16,886 bases of DNA. It comes from an uncultured Clostridia bacterium (GTDB lineage Bacteria; Bacillota; Clostridia; Oscillospirales; CAG-272). Below, in pieces: positions 1 through 7,385 of the stretch (within the stretch, counting starts at the first letter, position 1; every line of letters begins with the position of its first letter). The notes beneath the pieces were generated by a model, which saw only the letters and a program-made list of their open reading frames with translations, did not search any database and had not been told where the DNA came from. The stretch lies in contig CAJGDZ010000019.1 of the NCBI GenBank assembly GCA_904502055.1, positions 1 through 16,886 of the forward strand, read 5' to 3'. Position numbers and translations under genes: made by a program.

Positions 1-2667
1 AACCGATGCATGGTACTTCGTCGTGTTGTTTACGGTAACCGTGGTGGTCTCAGCAGAGGTTGCACCGTAGAAGTAACCGTAAGTAGCAAGATTCTTGTAG
101 TTGGTGTTGCTCATCTTAGCGATGGTAGCAACACCGTCGTTTACGTTCTCGTAAGCGAATGCCTTGCCGCCGAATGCGCTGTTAAGAGCCTTCATTGCCT
201 TGTAAGCCGAAGCAACAATGTTAGCTTCCTTCTCAAGAGCGGTTGCCTTGTAAACAAGTCTGGTGATAGCACCGGTATCCTTCTTGTTGTCTGCATCTAC
301 ATAGTAGGTGTCAGCATAGTTGTCGGAAAGAAGAACTGCATCGTAGAATTTCTTTGCCGTCTGACCCTCTGCAAGGTAATCAGCAACGATGGGCTCAAGC
401 GTGTACTCCTTAATGCCATCAGCGGTGGTATCCGCAAGAGTAGCCTTAACCATATCAACGTGAGCAATCTCGTTTACCTTGTCAAGGAGAGTGCCAAGAG
501 CCTTGATGGCTGCAGCGTTGTCCATAGTAACTACTACGGTGTTCTTGTCACCAAGAATTGCGTAGTAAGCATCCATAAGAGCCTTGAGAGCGGCCTCAGC
601 CTCTTCAACGTTCTTTTCAATGGTAGCGAGCTTCTGCTCGTAAAGAGCAACACCCTCGCTGATCAGACCGGAAAGGTCATACTTGTCGGTCTTGTACTCA
701 TACATAAACCAAGCGATCGTTCCCTGAGTATATTTATTGCTCGTCCAGTCCTCGGTGTTCTTAGCAACAAGAACAGGCTCCTTGTCCTCATTCTCGCCTA
801 CCTCTACGTAGCCGCCGATTTCCGTAACAAGCTTAACGATAGAAGTTGCCTGATTCTCAAGGTAATCCTTAATAGTCTCGTTAAGTGCCTTAGCAGCACC
901 ATCAGCGAGCTTGAAGGTCGTCTCCAGGAACTCGCCCAACTCCTCGGTGTAGTTTTCTACACGTTTGAAATCGTAAAGATCAAAGTAGTAGCCGTCCTTC
1001 TCGAACGCACCGGTATAAGTAGCCTCAGCATTGTGCTTCCAGTCTTTCTCATCCGGATCCGAGTCAGCATCGTACCAACCAACAAGCTGAGCCTCAACGA
1101 CCATAGCCTGGAAGTTAGCAAGAACAACAGCCTTATACTCGTCATCGGTATAGATCTTGTCATCCTTGTCAAGATCCTCATATGCCTCAACAAGAGCATT
1201 CGCCCAATCGTTGATCGCCTTTGCGTTTGCCTTATACTGCTCAACAAGCTTAGAAGCAGAAGAAACAGTAAGCTTTGCCTCGGTAAGGTCTGCAATGTCA
1301 GCGAAAACGCCGTCAGCAAGCTTCTCATACTCAGCCTCGAAAGCCTTTACCATAGCCTTATCGGCCTCGTACTTTGCAAGGTAGTCCTTGTTGTTGGTGT
1401 ACTTTGCCACAACAAGAGCAAGGCCGTCCTCGGAAAGATCATAAGCGTCAGCAAGCTTCTCAAGTCTGCTGTCGATCTCATCATAGATCGCAGACGTGTA
1501 GCCTACAGCATTCTTATTGTTCTTCTTGGTGAGGAAGGTGTATACCAGATGAGAACCATCCTTAAGATCAACAAGTGCTTTATACTCGCCAAAGATGGTC
1601 GTATCCTCGCCGTAGTTCTCGCGAAGCATCGAAGGATATACGCCGTCGAACGGATCCTCGAGCGCAGCAACAGCATCCAAAATCTTCTCAGCCTCTTCGA
1701 TCAGAACATCCAGCTTGTCAGCGTTGGTAACAAGCGCAAGGTTCTCCTCGCTGAGAGCCTTAGCAGCCTTTACAAACTTCCTGTAATCCGTGCGAAGCAG
1801 GGCAAGGTCAACACTTTCGTCTCCGTCAAGAGCCTTGTCGATTCTCTTAACAATATCCTTGGCATCCTTGGTGAGATCCTCAAGATCTGCAAAATCTTTA
1901 GCAAAGTTGGTCTCAATCTCAGTAACAAGGTCAAGAGCATCCTCATCCTCATCGTATACGTAGTCGCCGAGAGGATCTACCTCAGTCTTGTCATACTTAA
2001 GGCCAGCCTTCTCATAGAACTTCTTGGCAGCCTTAACAGCCTCTACAGCCTCCTCATAGAGCTCCTCATTCTCAGCCGTGATGTTGCCCTTGAGCTGTAC
2101 ATAGTAAGCATAGATGGAGTCATCTACGCGAACGTACTTTGCAAGGTCAGCCTCTGCGGTAGCAAGAACGGAAGCAACAGCCTCAGCCGTTACGCAGGTG
2201 GAGATAGCTGCCTGAGCAGCACCAAGAACCTCTACGATAGCTGCATAGTCAGCAGCCTTGTAGTGCTTCTTGTTCTCTACATACTCATCCTTAAGAGCGT
2301 CGATCTTGGCACCAGCCTGGTTGATCGCCATCTTAACATCCTCGCTCTCACCGGTAGCACCGGCAACAGCATCCTTCAAGCCTTCGATTGCTGCAAGAAT
2401 ATCAGCAACACTCTGCTTGTTTGCCTCGACATCAGCCTTGATGTCGTCCAGCTCGGTCGAACCCGAGTTGTCTCCAATCGCGTCAGCAAGATCCTTAAGA
2501 GAATCCTGGATGCCCGCGAGTGCGTTTGCCTGATCCTGAATCTTGCCGTCAAGGTCATTTACCTTGTTGTCAAGCTCAGAAACATTGGCGTTACTTCCAC
2601 ATCCTGCAAATGCTGCAACGATCATAAGTACAGCAAGCAGAAGCGCGGTAATTTTGATGTTTCTCAT
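1..2667 (-). CDS. Large acidic coiled-coil lipoprotein (3' end outside window)
   Basis: The reading frame starts at ATG 2667 behind GGAGGG with a 5-base spacer and is open to the window edge, giving the first 889 residues of a longer protein. Residues 1-22 form a lipoprotein signal: a basic start (MRNIK), a hydrophobic core, and A-F-A-G before Cys23, the likely lipidated residue. Residues about 28-100 are heptad-rich coiled coil. The rest is a long, Asp/Glu/Lys/Ala-rich, mostly helical region with scattered Tyr and Trp and no enzyme motif I recognise. It is expected to sit on the outer face of the membrane or in the cell wall. It lies downstream of a LytTR regulator gene and has LytTR-like sites at its promoter, so it is probably regulated by that protein. 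Its A/T content is higher than that of its neighbours. No TTA, CTA or TCA codons are used, which leaves the antisense frame open. The existence of the gene is secure; its function is unknown. Confidence 0.88.
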   Translation of the reverse strand, partial: MRNIKITALLLAVLMIVAAFAGCGSNANVSELDNKVNDLDGKIQDQANALAGIQDSLKDLADAIGDNSGSTELDDIKADVEANKQSVADILAAIEGLKDAVAGATGESEDVKMAINQAGAKIDALKDEYVENKKHYKAADYAAIVEVLGAAQAAISTCVTAEAVASVLATAEADLAKYVRVDDSIYAYYVQLKGNITAENEELYEEAVEAVKAAKKFYEKAGLKYDKTEVDPLGDYVYDEDEDALDLVTEIETNFAKDFADLEDLTKDAKDIVKRIDKALDGDESVDLALLRTDYRKFVKAAKALSEENLALVTNADKLDVLIEEAEKILDAVAALEDPFDGVYPSMLRENYGEDTTIFGEYKALVDLKDGSHLVYTFLTKKNNKNAVGYTSAIYDEIDSRLEKLADAYDLSEDGLALVVAKYTNNKDYLAKYEADKAMVKAFEAEYEKLADGVFADIADLTEAKLTVSSASKLVEQYKANAKAINDWANALVEAYEDLDKDDKIYTDDEYKAVVLANFQAMVVEAQLVGWYDADSDPDEKDWKHNAEATYTGAFEKDGYYFDLYDFKRVENYTEELGEFLETTFKLADGAAKALNETIKDYLENQATSIVKLVTEIGGYVEVGENEDKEPVLVAKNTEDWTSNKYTQGTIAWFMYEYKTDKYDLSGLISEGVALYEQKLATIEKNVEEAEAALKALMDAYYAILGDKNTVVVTMDNAAAIKALGTLLDKVNEIAHVDMVKATLADTTADGIKEYTLEPIVADYLAEGQTAKKFYDAVLLSDNYADTYYVDADNKKDTGAITRLVYKATALEKEANIVASAYKAMKALNSAFGGKAFAYENVNDGVATIAKMSNTNYKNLATYGYFYGATSAETTTVTVNNTTKYHASV

Positions 2668-2699
2668 GTTTTCCCTCCATGAATTGAATTTGTGGTACC

Positions 2700-2728
2700 A
2701 TTTTACACCATTATTTTGAATTTTGCAC
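2700..2728 (-). promoter_or_regulatory. Promoter of the lipoprotein gene
   Basis: On the minus strand, a -35-like GTGCAA (2728-2723) is followed after 17 bases by TAAAAT (2705-2700). The -35 box is poor, which fits a promoter that needs an activator. Two LytTR-like sites lie directly upstream. The start codon is about 30 bases downstream. Confidence 0.55.
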
Positions 2729-2737
2729 TACTTTTTT

Positions 2738-2766
2738 ACAAACGGGTGATATTTCGTACCAACGGG
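2738..2766 (-). promoter_or_regulatory. Tandem LytTR-type binding sites
   Basis: Minus-strand CCCGTTGGT (2766-2758) and CCCGTTTGT (2746-2738) are direct repeats with a 20-base period. Each matches 8 of 9 positions of the published LytTR consensus [TA][AC][CA]GTTN[AG][TC-like]. The known arrangement is two direct repeats about two helical turns apart. The nearer site ends 9 bases from the -35 box, as in AgrA/ComE-activated promoters. The only LytTR protein seen in the window is encoded immediately upstream, so it is the likely ligand (inferred). Confidence 0.55.
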
Positions 2767-2829
2767 TAGCATTTCCCCTACTTTCCATGTATATGGTGCA
2801 AATACACGGTTTTGGGGCATCTTCCGTTC

Positions 2830-2846
2830 CTGCGGCGCTCCCGCAG
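2830..2846 (-). terminator. Weak hairpin after the LytTR regulator gene
   Basis: A 6-bp GC-rich stem (CTGCGG/CCGCAG) with a 5-base loop lies 2 bases past the TAG stop of the regulator gene. There is no T-run after it, so termination would be weak or Rho-assisted. Some readthrough into the lipoprotein gene is possible. Confidence 0.3.
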
Positions 2847-2848
2847 TA

Positions 2849-3586
2849 CTAAATCCCTTCGCGAGTGCTTAACTCCGAAGTCCCGCAAAAATCCAGCCAC
2901 GCCTTCTTCGCCTCGGCGTATCGGTTCTTTGCGATCGTGACAAAGTCGCCGTTCTCCATAACAAACCGATATTTCTCCATGCGACGCACTTTGAGCAGGT
3001 TTACTATGAAGCTTCGGTGTGAGCGATAGAACTGCGGCTTCGGAAGCTTTTCGTACACGTCGTTCAGCGCACCCAAACAGGTCACCCCACCTTTTTGGCA
3101 ATGCACCTCCAGCTCTGCGCGAAAAACTTCTATATATATAATGTCATCGGCAACAAATCCGTTCCTTCTACCGTCGCCCCCACTTAATATAATGGTAGGC
3201 TTTTGTTCATACCGTCTCGCAACAAACGAAAACACGTTCTTGAGCTCGCCTCGGGCAGGCGGCTTTGGCAGAAAGCTTATGGGAAATGTGCTGTAGGCCT
3301 CAAGTGCCTTATCAACATCCCCCGTAAGATATAGGATCTCCGAATTGCACCCCCCGGCTCTCAGCGCACGCGCAAACCCAATACCGTCCGCCTCGCCGAC
3401 CGTCGTGTCAAGCACGAGCAGACGAAAGGCATTGACATTGGATTCCAGCGTCCTGCCAAGCTGCGCAAGGGAAGCAAAGCATTCGACCTCTACCGAAACC
3501 GAAAGCTCCGCGGCAAACGCGCGAAAATGCTTCATCAGTTGTTCCGAATGATGTTCCGTGTCATCACATATAGCAATTCTTAACAT
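2849..3586 (-). CDS. LytTR-family response regulator
   Basis: This is a 245-residue cytoplasmic two-domain response regulator of the AgrA/LytR type. The receiver domain (about 1-125) has the acidic pair D8-D9, phosphoacceptor D60 in LLVLD, T88 and K108 in LPKP, so all phosphorylation residues are intact. The LytTR DNA-binding domain (about 132-235) carries IIYIEV, FYRSHRSFIVNL and GDFVTIAKNRY, which are family landmarks. ATG 3586 was chosen because GAGAGGA lies just upstream and the receiver domain starts directly (MLRIAICDD); a longer frame upstream lacks a good start. No histidine kinase is encoded in the window, so the partner is elsewhere or the gene is an orphan. Its promoter carries tandem repeats, and LytTR sites precede the next gene downstream, suggesting that it activates the large lipoprotein gene. 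Confidence 0.93.
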   Translation of the reverse strand: MLRIAICDDTEHHSEQLMKHFRAFAAELSVSVEVECFASLAQLGRTLESNVNAFRLLVLDTTVGEADGIGFARALRAGGCNSEILYLTGDVDKALEAYSTFPISFLPKPPARGELKNVFSFVARRYEQKPTIILSGGDGRRNGFVADDIIYIEVFRAELEVHCQKGGVTCLGALNDVYEKLPKPQFYRSHRSFIVNLLKVRRMEKYRFVMENGDFVTIAKNRYAEAKKAWLDFCGTSELSTREGI

Positions 3587-3594
3587 TGCGTTCC

Positions 3595-3624
3595 TCTCAC
3601 ATGACATATCTCTGTCACGTGACA
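3595..3624 (-). repeat. Tandem palindromic repeat at the regulator promoter
   Basis: A perfect 12-bp palindrome TGTCACGTGACA (3613-3624) touches the -10 box. It is repeated as TCTCACATGACA (3595-3606), matching at 10 of 12 positions, with an 18-base period. It lies over the expected transcription start and in the leader of the LytTR regulator gene, a position where a bound protein would repress. The binding protein is unknown. Confidence 0.45.
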
Positions 3625-3652
3625 TTATACCACATCTTCTACCCGATTGCAA
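3624..3652 (-). promoter_or_regulatory. Sigma-A promoter of the LytTR regulator gene
   Basis: Minus-strand TTGCAA (3652-3647), a 17-base spacer and a perfect TATAAT (3629-3624). The start codon is 37 bases downstream, which fits a short leader. Confidence 0.75.
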
Positions 3653-3726
3653 CAGGATTTTTCATTTTTATTCATGTTTTTTCAGGAAATTTTAGAAATG
3701 CGATCCAACAATATATTAAATATGAA

Positions 3727-3758
3727 GGAAAAAGACGGGATCTCTCCCGTCTTTTTCC
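3727..3758 (-). terminator. Rho-independent terminator of the M23 peptidase gene
   Basis: A 13-bp stem pairs 3727-3739 with 3746-3758 around a 6-base loop. The GC core (GACGGG/CCCGTC) is followed by T5 within the stem on the minus strand. It starts 5 bases after the stop codon of the peptidase gene. On the plus strand it is also followed by a T-run, so it may work in both directions. Confidence 0.85.
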
Positions 3759-3763
3759 GTTTT

Positions 3764-4453
3764 TTATTCCTCGAAGGCCGCGCCCGACATTGCCTCCAGA
3801 GCCCCTTCATCCAGGTAATCCAGCGGATCGACCTGGAGACCCGCCACCGTCAGTTCAAAGTGAAGGTGCGGCTCGTCAGCAAGCTCAGTCATAGCACTCT
3901 CACCCACATAGGCGATCACCTGCCCGGCCTCCACCTTGCTTCCCGCCTCAAGGCCTTCGGCAACCTCGGCGGCAAGGTTCTTGTAGATGCTTACCGCATC
4001 ACCGCCATGCTGTAGTGCCACGCACCGTCCCATCAGCGGATCCTCCCAGATCTCGGCCACCGTGCCATCCGCCGCCGCGTAAACGGGGGCGTTCAGCGAG
4101 GTCTCGATGTCAAGCCCCAGATGCACACGGTAGTCGTTCATGGTACCGGAAAAGACCTGCTTTTCGCTGTCGTGCGACTTAGCAAGCATTCCGCCGGTCG
4201 GCGCGCAAAAGGTGGGAAGCGTGCCGGATACGTCGGAGACCGGAGGCTCGGGCGGCGTGGTCTCGGGCGCCCTCGTCGTACTGTCCGCGGGAGGCGGCAG
4301 TGTCTCCCCAGGGTCCTTTGTACGGTTGGCAACACCCGCCACGGCGGCAATGACCGCCAACGCGACAAGAAGCGTGATCGCCGTCACCCAAACCGCACGA
4401 TTTTCCCTGAAGTTTTGAGCAAACTTGGTATTTTTGAAATTGTTGTTTGGCAT
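3764..4453 (-). CDS. Membrane-anchored M23 (LytM-type) peptidase, SpoIIQ-like
   Basis: This 229-residue protein has a short basic cytoplasmic start (1-20), one membrane helix (about 21-43), a Pro/Thr-rich linker (about 48-78) and an extracytoplasmic M23 domain (about 100-213). The zinc-site residues are intact: H111 and D115 (HxxxD), H149, and H196-x-H198 in PHLHFEL. It therefore could cleave peptidoglycan cross-bridges. The layout of a single N-terminal anchor, low-complexity linker and LytM domain is that of SpoIIQ, the forespore protein of the engulfment channel, which in Clostridia keeps its zinc site. This assignment is an inference. A cell-wall endopeptidase or activator with no role in sporulation is the alternative. 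ATG 4453 has GGAG 7 bases upstream. The gene is monocistronic, divergent from ruvX, and ends at a strong terminator. Confidence 0.88.
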   Translation of the reverse strand: MPNNNFKNTKFAQNFRENRAVWVTAITLLVALAVIAAVAGVANRTKDPGETLPPPADSTTRAPETTPPEPPVSDVSGTLPTFCAPTGGMLAKSHDSEKQVFSGTMNDYRVHLGLDIETSLNAPVYAAADGTVAEIWEDPLMGRCVALQHGGDAVSIYKNLAAEVAEGLEAGSKVEAGQVIAYVGESAMTELADEPHLHFELTVAGLQVDPLDYLDEGALEAMSGAAFEE

Positions 4454-4535
4454 TTTTTGACTCCTTTTTCTTTTTGTTTCGGTTGCTATTATTGTTGACC
4501 GCCGTGAGAGTTTTATTCATTTTTTCAAAAAAATC

Positions 4536-4564
4536 TTTACTTTTCCACACAAAGCGAGTATAAT
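4536..4564 (+). promoter_or_regulatory. Sigma-A promoter of ruvX
   Basis: TTTACT (4536-4541), a 17-base spacer and a perfect TATAAT (4559-4564). Transcription would begin near 4571, leaving a leader of about 45 bases that contains a hairpin. Confidence 0.7.
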
Positions 4565-4577
4565 ATAAAAAAGGAAG

Positions 4578-4603
4578 AAAAAAGCCTCGGCCAAGTGCCG
4601 AGG
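4578..4603 (-). terminator. Terminator-like hairpin in the ruvX leader, facing left
   Basis: A 7-bp stem CCTCGGC/GCCGAGG with a 5-base loop is followed on the minus strand by C and then six T. It is a good terminator shape for minus-strand transcripts, although no minus-strand gene ends here. It would stop antisense transcripts from ruvX before they enter the M23 gene. On the plus strand it forms a hairpin near the 5' end of the ruvX mRNA. Confidence 0.5.
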
Positions 4604-4616
4604 GATAGGAGTGCAT

Positions 4617-5054
4617 ATGATAAAAAAGGATGGCCGTATCCTTGGCGTTGACTTTGGCGACGTCAGAACCGGACTCGCCATTTCGGACGAGACGCGCTTT
4701 CTGGCATCGGGAATCGGCTTTGTAAAACCGGGCGGCATTGTCAAGACCGCCGACAAGGTGGCCGAGGTGGCTATGGAAAATTGTGTGGTCGGCGTGGTGG
4801 TCGGTCACCCGATCAACATGAACGGAACGCGCGGTCCGCGCGCCGAGCGCGCCGAGGAGTTTGCCGCGCTTTTGCGCGAGAGGCTTCCCGAGGTCGAGGT
4901 CCTTTTGTTCGATGAAAGAATGACTACGATGGCGGCGGCGCGGTTTCTTGGCGAGACCGGGACGCGCGGAAAGGATCGCAAGAAGGTCATCGACACGCTA
5001 TCGGCGCAGATCCTTTTGCAAAACTACATCGATATGGAAAAAAATGCGAAATGA
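4617..5054 (+). CDS. ruvX: Pre-16S rRNA nuclease / Holliday junction resolvase-like RuvX (YqgF)
   Basis: The 145-residue product is the usual length for the RuvX/YqgF family, an RNase H-fold nuclease that processes the 5' end of 16S rRNA and was earlier proposed as a Holliday junction resolvase. Family landmarks are GVDFGDVRTGLAISD (acidic D12), GHPINMNG (about 63-70), LLFDERMTT (acidic E100) and KKVIDTLSAQILLQNY (D126). ATG 4617 is preferred because TAGGAG lies 5 bases upstream; a GTG at 4611 overlaps that ribosome binding site. It has its own promoter and stands alone between a divergent peptidase gene and a tRNA gene. RuvX is often an essential housekeeping protein, so this supports a chromosomal rather than mobile location. 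Confidence 0.95.
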   Translation: MIKKDGRILGVDFGDVRTGLAISDETRFLASGIGFVKPGGIVKTADKVAEVAMENCVVGVVVGHPINMNGTRGPRAERAEEFAALLRERLPEVEVLLFDERMTTMAAARFLGETGTRGKDRKKVIDTLSAQILLQNYIDMEKNAK

Positions 5055-5079
5055 TCAAAATGAGAAAGCGCCTACGCCC

Positions 5080-5095
5080 GCTCACAAATGTGAGC
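5080..5095 (+). terminator. Possible weak terminator after ruvX
   Basis: A 6-bp stem GCTCAC/GTGAGC with an AAAT loop lies 26 bases past the ruvX stop. It is followed only later by a pyrimidine stretch (CTCTCTCTTTT) instead of a clean T-run. Confidence 0.25.
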
Positions 5096-5148
5096 AGGTG
5101 CAGGAACTCTCTCTTTTCCCAAAACTTACAAAAAATCAGCAAAAACGC

Positions 5149-5177
5149 TTGACAAACCAACTGTACCGTGGTATAAT
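5149..5177 (+). promoter_or_regulatory. Perfect consensus promoter of the tRNA gene
   Basis: TTGACA (5149-5154), exactly 17 bases, then TATAAT (5172-5177): both boxes are fully consensus. The mature tRNA begins 20 bases after the -10 box. Such strength is typical of stable RNA genes. Confidence 0.92.
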
Positions 5178-5197
5178 AGTTAGGCTTGTTAAGCAAT

Positions 5198-5274
<77 letters not shown>

Positions 5275-5279
5275 AAAAA

Positions 5280-5308
5280 CAGAGGAGCATTTGCTCCTCT
5301 GTTTTTTT
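5280..5308. terminator. Bidirectional terminator shared by tRNA-Pro and the MATE gene
   Basis: A 9-bp stem CAGAGGAGC/GCTCCTCTG with a 4-base loop is flanked by six A on the left and seven T on the right. Both strands therefore have a T-run after the hairpin. On the plus strand it ends the tRNA transcript. On the minus strand it lies directly behind the TAA stop of the MATE gene (5307-5309), which overlaps its last base pairs. Confidence 0.9.
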
Positions 5309-6677
5309 ATTTTGTCGGTTCCTCGATCTGCCGAAGTGCCCGTTTGAACCGGAAAGCAAACAGAATGGCCGTGAAGGTCACAGCCAGCACGTCGGCAATG
5401 GGCTCGGCCATATACACACCGACCGTAGGATCGCTTGCCAGATGCGGCATCAGGTAGATCAGCGGCAGCAGAAGCACAAACTTGCGTACCACCGCCACCG
5501 TGACCGAAGAGCCCGCCTTGCCGAGCGACACAAAGGTCATCTGGCAGGCGATCTGTATGCCAAAGAGTGCCATTCCGCAGAAATATATGCGAAGCGCGGT
5601 GGTGGCAAACGTCACAAGCTCGGCCTTGGAATTAAAGATCGAGACAAACGCGCCCGGGAACAGCATGACCGCTGCCCAGATGGCAACCGAGTAACCAAGG
5701 CATATTTTCAAAAGAAGCCAATAGGTTCTTTTCACGCGATCCGCGTTTCTCGCGCCGTAATTGTAGCTGAGGATGGGTTGGGCTCCCTGCGCGATGCCCT
5801 GCGCCGGCAGCATAGCAAATTGCATGACGCTTGTCAGAATGGTCATAGCGCCGACGGCTACGTCGCCGCCATACGCAAGAAGCGAGGAATTAAAGCACAC
5901 CGCGATCACGCTCTCGCTGGCCTGCATAATAAAGGTGGCCGTGCCGAGCGCGATACAGGGCAAAAGAATTTTGGGTGCAAGCGAAAGATTCCGTGCTCTC
6001 AGCCTCAGAAGGCTTCGCCTGCTGCAAAGGAAAAGCAAAATCCACACCGCAGACAGCGCCTGTGAGAGAATGGTGGCCAGCGCCGCACCGCGCGTGCCCA
6101 TATCCAAAGCGTAAATAAAGATGGGGTCAAGCACGATGTTGGCCGCCGCGCCCACGATGACCGAGATCATCGCCGTGCCGGTAAAGCCCTGCGCGGTGAT
6201 AAAGGCATTCATACCCAGCGTGAGCTGGACAAAGACCGTGCCGAGAGCGTAAACGCTCATATATTCGGTGGCGTAACCAATGGTGTTTTCACTGGCGCCG
6301 AACGCCAGCAGAAAATCCCGATTCCAGATCACAAGCACCGCCGTAAGAATGGCGGAAACCAGGATCTGCAGAGAAAAACAGGCGCCCAGCGTCCGCTCGG
6401 CACTCGCGGTATCCCCTTTCCCCATAAAGATCGAGGCCCTGGGCGCACCGCCCGAGCCAACCAGCGCGGCAAAGGCCGACACGATCATCAGAATCGGCAT
6501 ACACACACCGACACCCGTCAGGGCAAGGTCGCCGACCACGGGCATATGCCCGATGTAAATGCGGTCTACAACATTGTACAGCATATTGATCAGCTGTGCC
6601 AGCACCGTGGGCAGAGCCAGACGAAGCAAAAGCCCTCCGATGGGCGCTGAGCCCAGCATTTCCTTTTTGTCAGCCAT
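5307..6677 (-). CDS. MATE family multidrug/metabolite efflux transporter
   Basis: The 456-residue protein has the length and the two sixfold helix bundles (about 12 membrane segments) of MATE exporters, which move drugs or metabolites out of the cell in exchange for Na+ or H+. Landmarks are LRLALPTVLAQLINMLYNVVD near the start, NIVLDPIFIYALDMGTRGAA (about 180-199), and the second-half repeat ASESVIAVCFN with AQGAQPILSYNYGAR. It belongs to the MepA-like branch, judging by the start and the LDP motif. ATG 6677 has GGGAG 6 bases upstream. It is the third gene of an operon with an acyltransferase and a zinc-ribbon membrane protein, 12 bases after the latter. This suggests export of an acylated product or protection against one (inferred). 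The substrate is unknown. Confidence 0.93.
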   Translation of the reverse strand: MADKKEMLGSAPIGGLLLRLALPTVLAQLINMLYNVVDRIYIGHMPVVGDLALTGVGVCMPILMIVSAFAALVGSGGAPRASIFMGKGDTASAERTLGACFSLQILVSAILTAVLVIWNRDFLLAFGASENTIGYATEYMSVYALGTVFVQLTLGMNAFITAQGFTGTAMISVIVGAAANIVLDPIFIYALDMGTRGAALATILSQALSAVWILLFLCSRRSLLRLRARNLSLAPKILLPCIALGTATFIMQASESVIAVCFNSSLLAYGGDVAVGAMTILTSVMQFAMLPAQGIAQGAQPILSYNYGARNADRVKRTYWLLLKICLGYSVAIWAAVMLFPGAFVSIFNSKAELVTFATTALRIYFCGMALFGIQIACQMTFVSLGKAGSSVTVAVVRKFVLLLPLIYLMPHLASDPTVGVYMAEPIADVLAVTFTAILFAFRFKRALRQIEEPTK

Positions 6678-6689
6678 AAAAATCTCCCG

Positions 6690-7382
6690 TCAGAAGAAGA
6701 GCTTGCGCTCCATAGCCTCACGCGCCGTGCCGTCGATGCCGAGATAGATCAGAAAACCGCCCAGAACCGCCAGAAAGATCAGCGGATAGATCGACCAGCC
6801 GATAAACGCGACCGAAAAGGTGACGTCCAACAAAAATTCCAAAAGCAGCATAAAGCCGCCCATCAGCACAAAGCCGCCGCCGAAAATAAACAGGCGGCCG
6901 CGCCCGAGGCAGTGCACAAGCGTCACCATCGCGCAGACGATAAGTGCCAGCGCCCCGAGAAGCGGAAAAGCAAAGCTGAGAAACCAGCCGCCGTCCGTCT
7001 TAAGATCGATATACAAAAGGTACACGATCGCCGCCGCGAAGTCACACGGCACGAAGATCACGGGGGTTGGCTTTTTAAACCAAAGCGGCAAGAAGAAAAA
7101 CACGTAACCCAAAAGCAGCCCGCCCGCCGCGTAGCCAAACCAGTTGAGGCTTCCGTTTCTCTGAAGGTCGGCCATAAGGCAAAACACCATCGGAAGCACA
7201 AAAAGAAGAATGAAAATGCCGTTTACCACCTTGGAGTTGGCCTGGGGCTTTGGGTGCCGCCCCTTCGGGTACAGCGGCTCAGCCTCGCCTCGCACAAGGT
7301 CGGGATGATATACACGCGTGCCGCAAAGCGGACACGCCTTTTCGGTGTCGGCAAGCTCCACACCGCATTTGACACAAAACAT
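6690..7382 (-). CDS. Zinc-ribbon membrane protein (DUF6320-like)
   Basis: The 230-residue protein starts with a zinc ribbon, CxxC...CxxC (C3, C6, C17, C20), followed by a hydrophilic linker and about six membrane helices from residue 53 to 217. I believe it corresponds to DUF6320, a family often seen next to acyltransferases of the kind encoded here, but I could not check this. Its ribosome binding site, GGGGAGGAG, is made of the last codons of the acyltransferase gene, whose stop lies 3 bases before ATG 7382. Translation of the two genes is therefore probably coupled, and the proteins may act together at the membrane. The function is unknown. Confidence 0.85.
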   Translation of the reverse strand: MFCVKCGVELADTEKACPLCGTRVYHPDLVRGEAEPLYPKGRHPKPQANSKVVNGIFILLFVLPMVFCLMADLQRNGSLNWFGYAAGGLLLGYVFFFLPLWFKKPTPVIFVPCDFAAAIVYLLYIDLKTDGGWFLSFAFPLLGALALIVCAMVTLVHCLGRGRLFIFGGGFVLMGGFMLLLEFLLDVTFSVAFIGWSIYPLIFLAVLGGFLIYLGIDGTAREAMERKLFF

Positions 7383-7385
7383 AGC

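Noticed and set aside
10..2682. An 890-codon open frame on the plus strand
   Set aside because: It is the same-register antisense of the lipoprotein gene and is open only because that gene avoids TTA, CTA and TCA. The minus strand has the ribosome binding site, the lipoprotein signal and a normal protein composition.
4454..4530. A sigma-F/G promoter for the M23 gene
   Set aside because: GAATA and an AATAATA element are present on the minus strand, but about 20 bases separate them, longer than forespore promoters allow. No convincing sigma-A promoter was found either.
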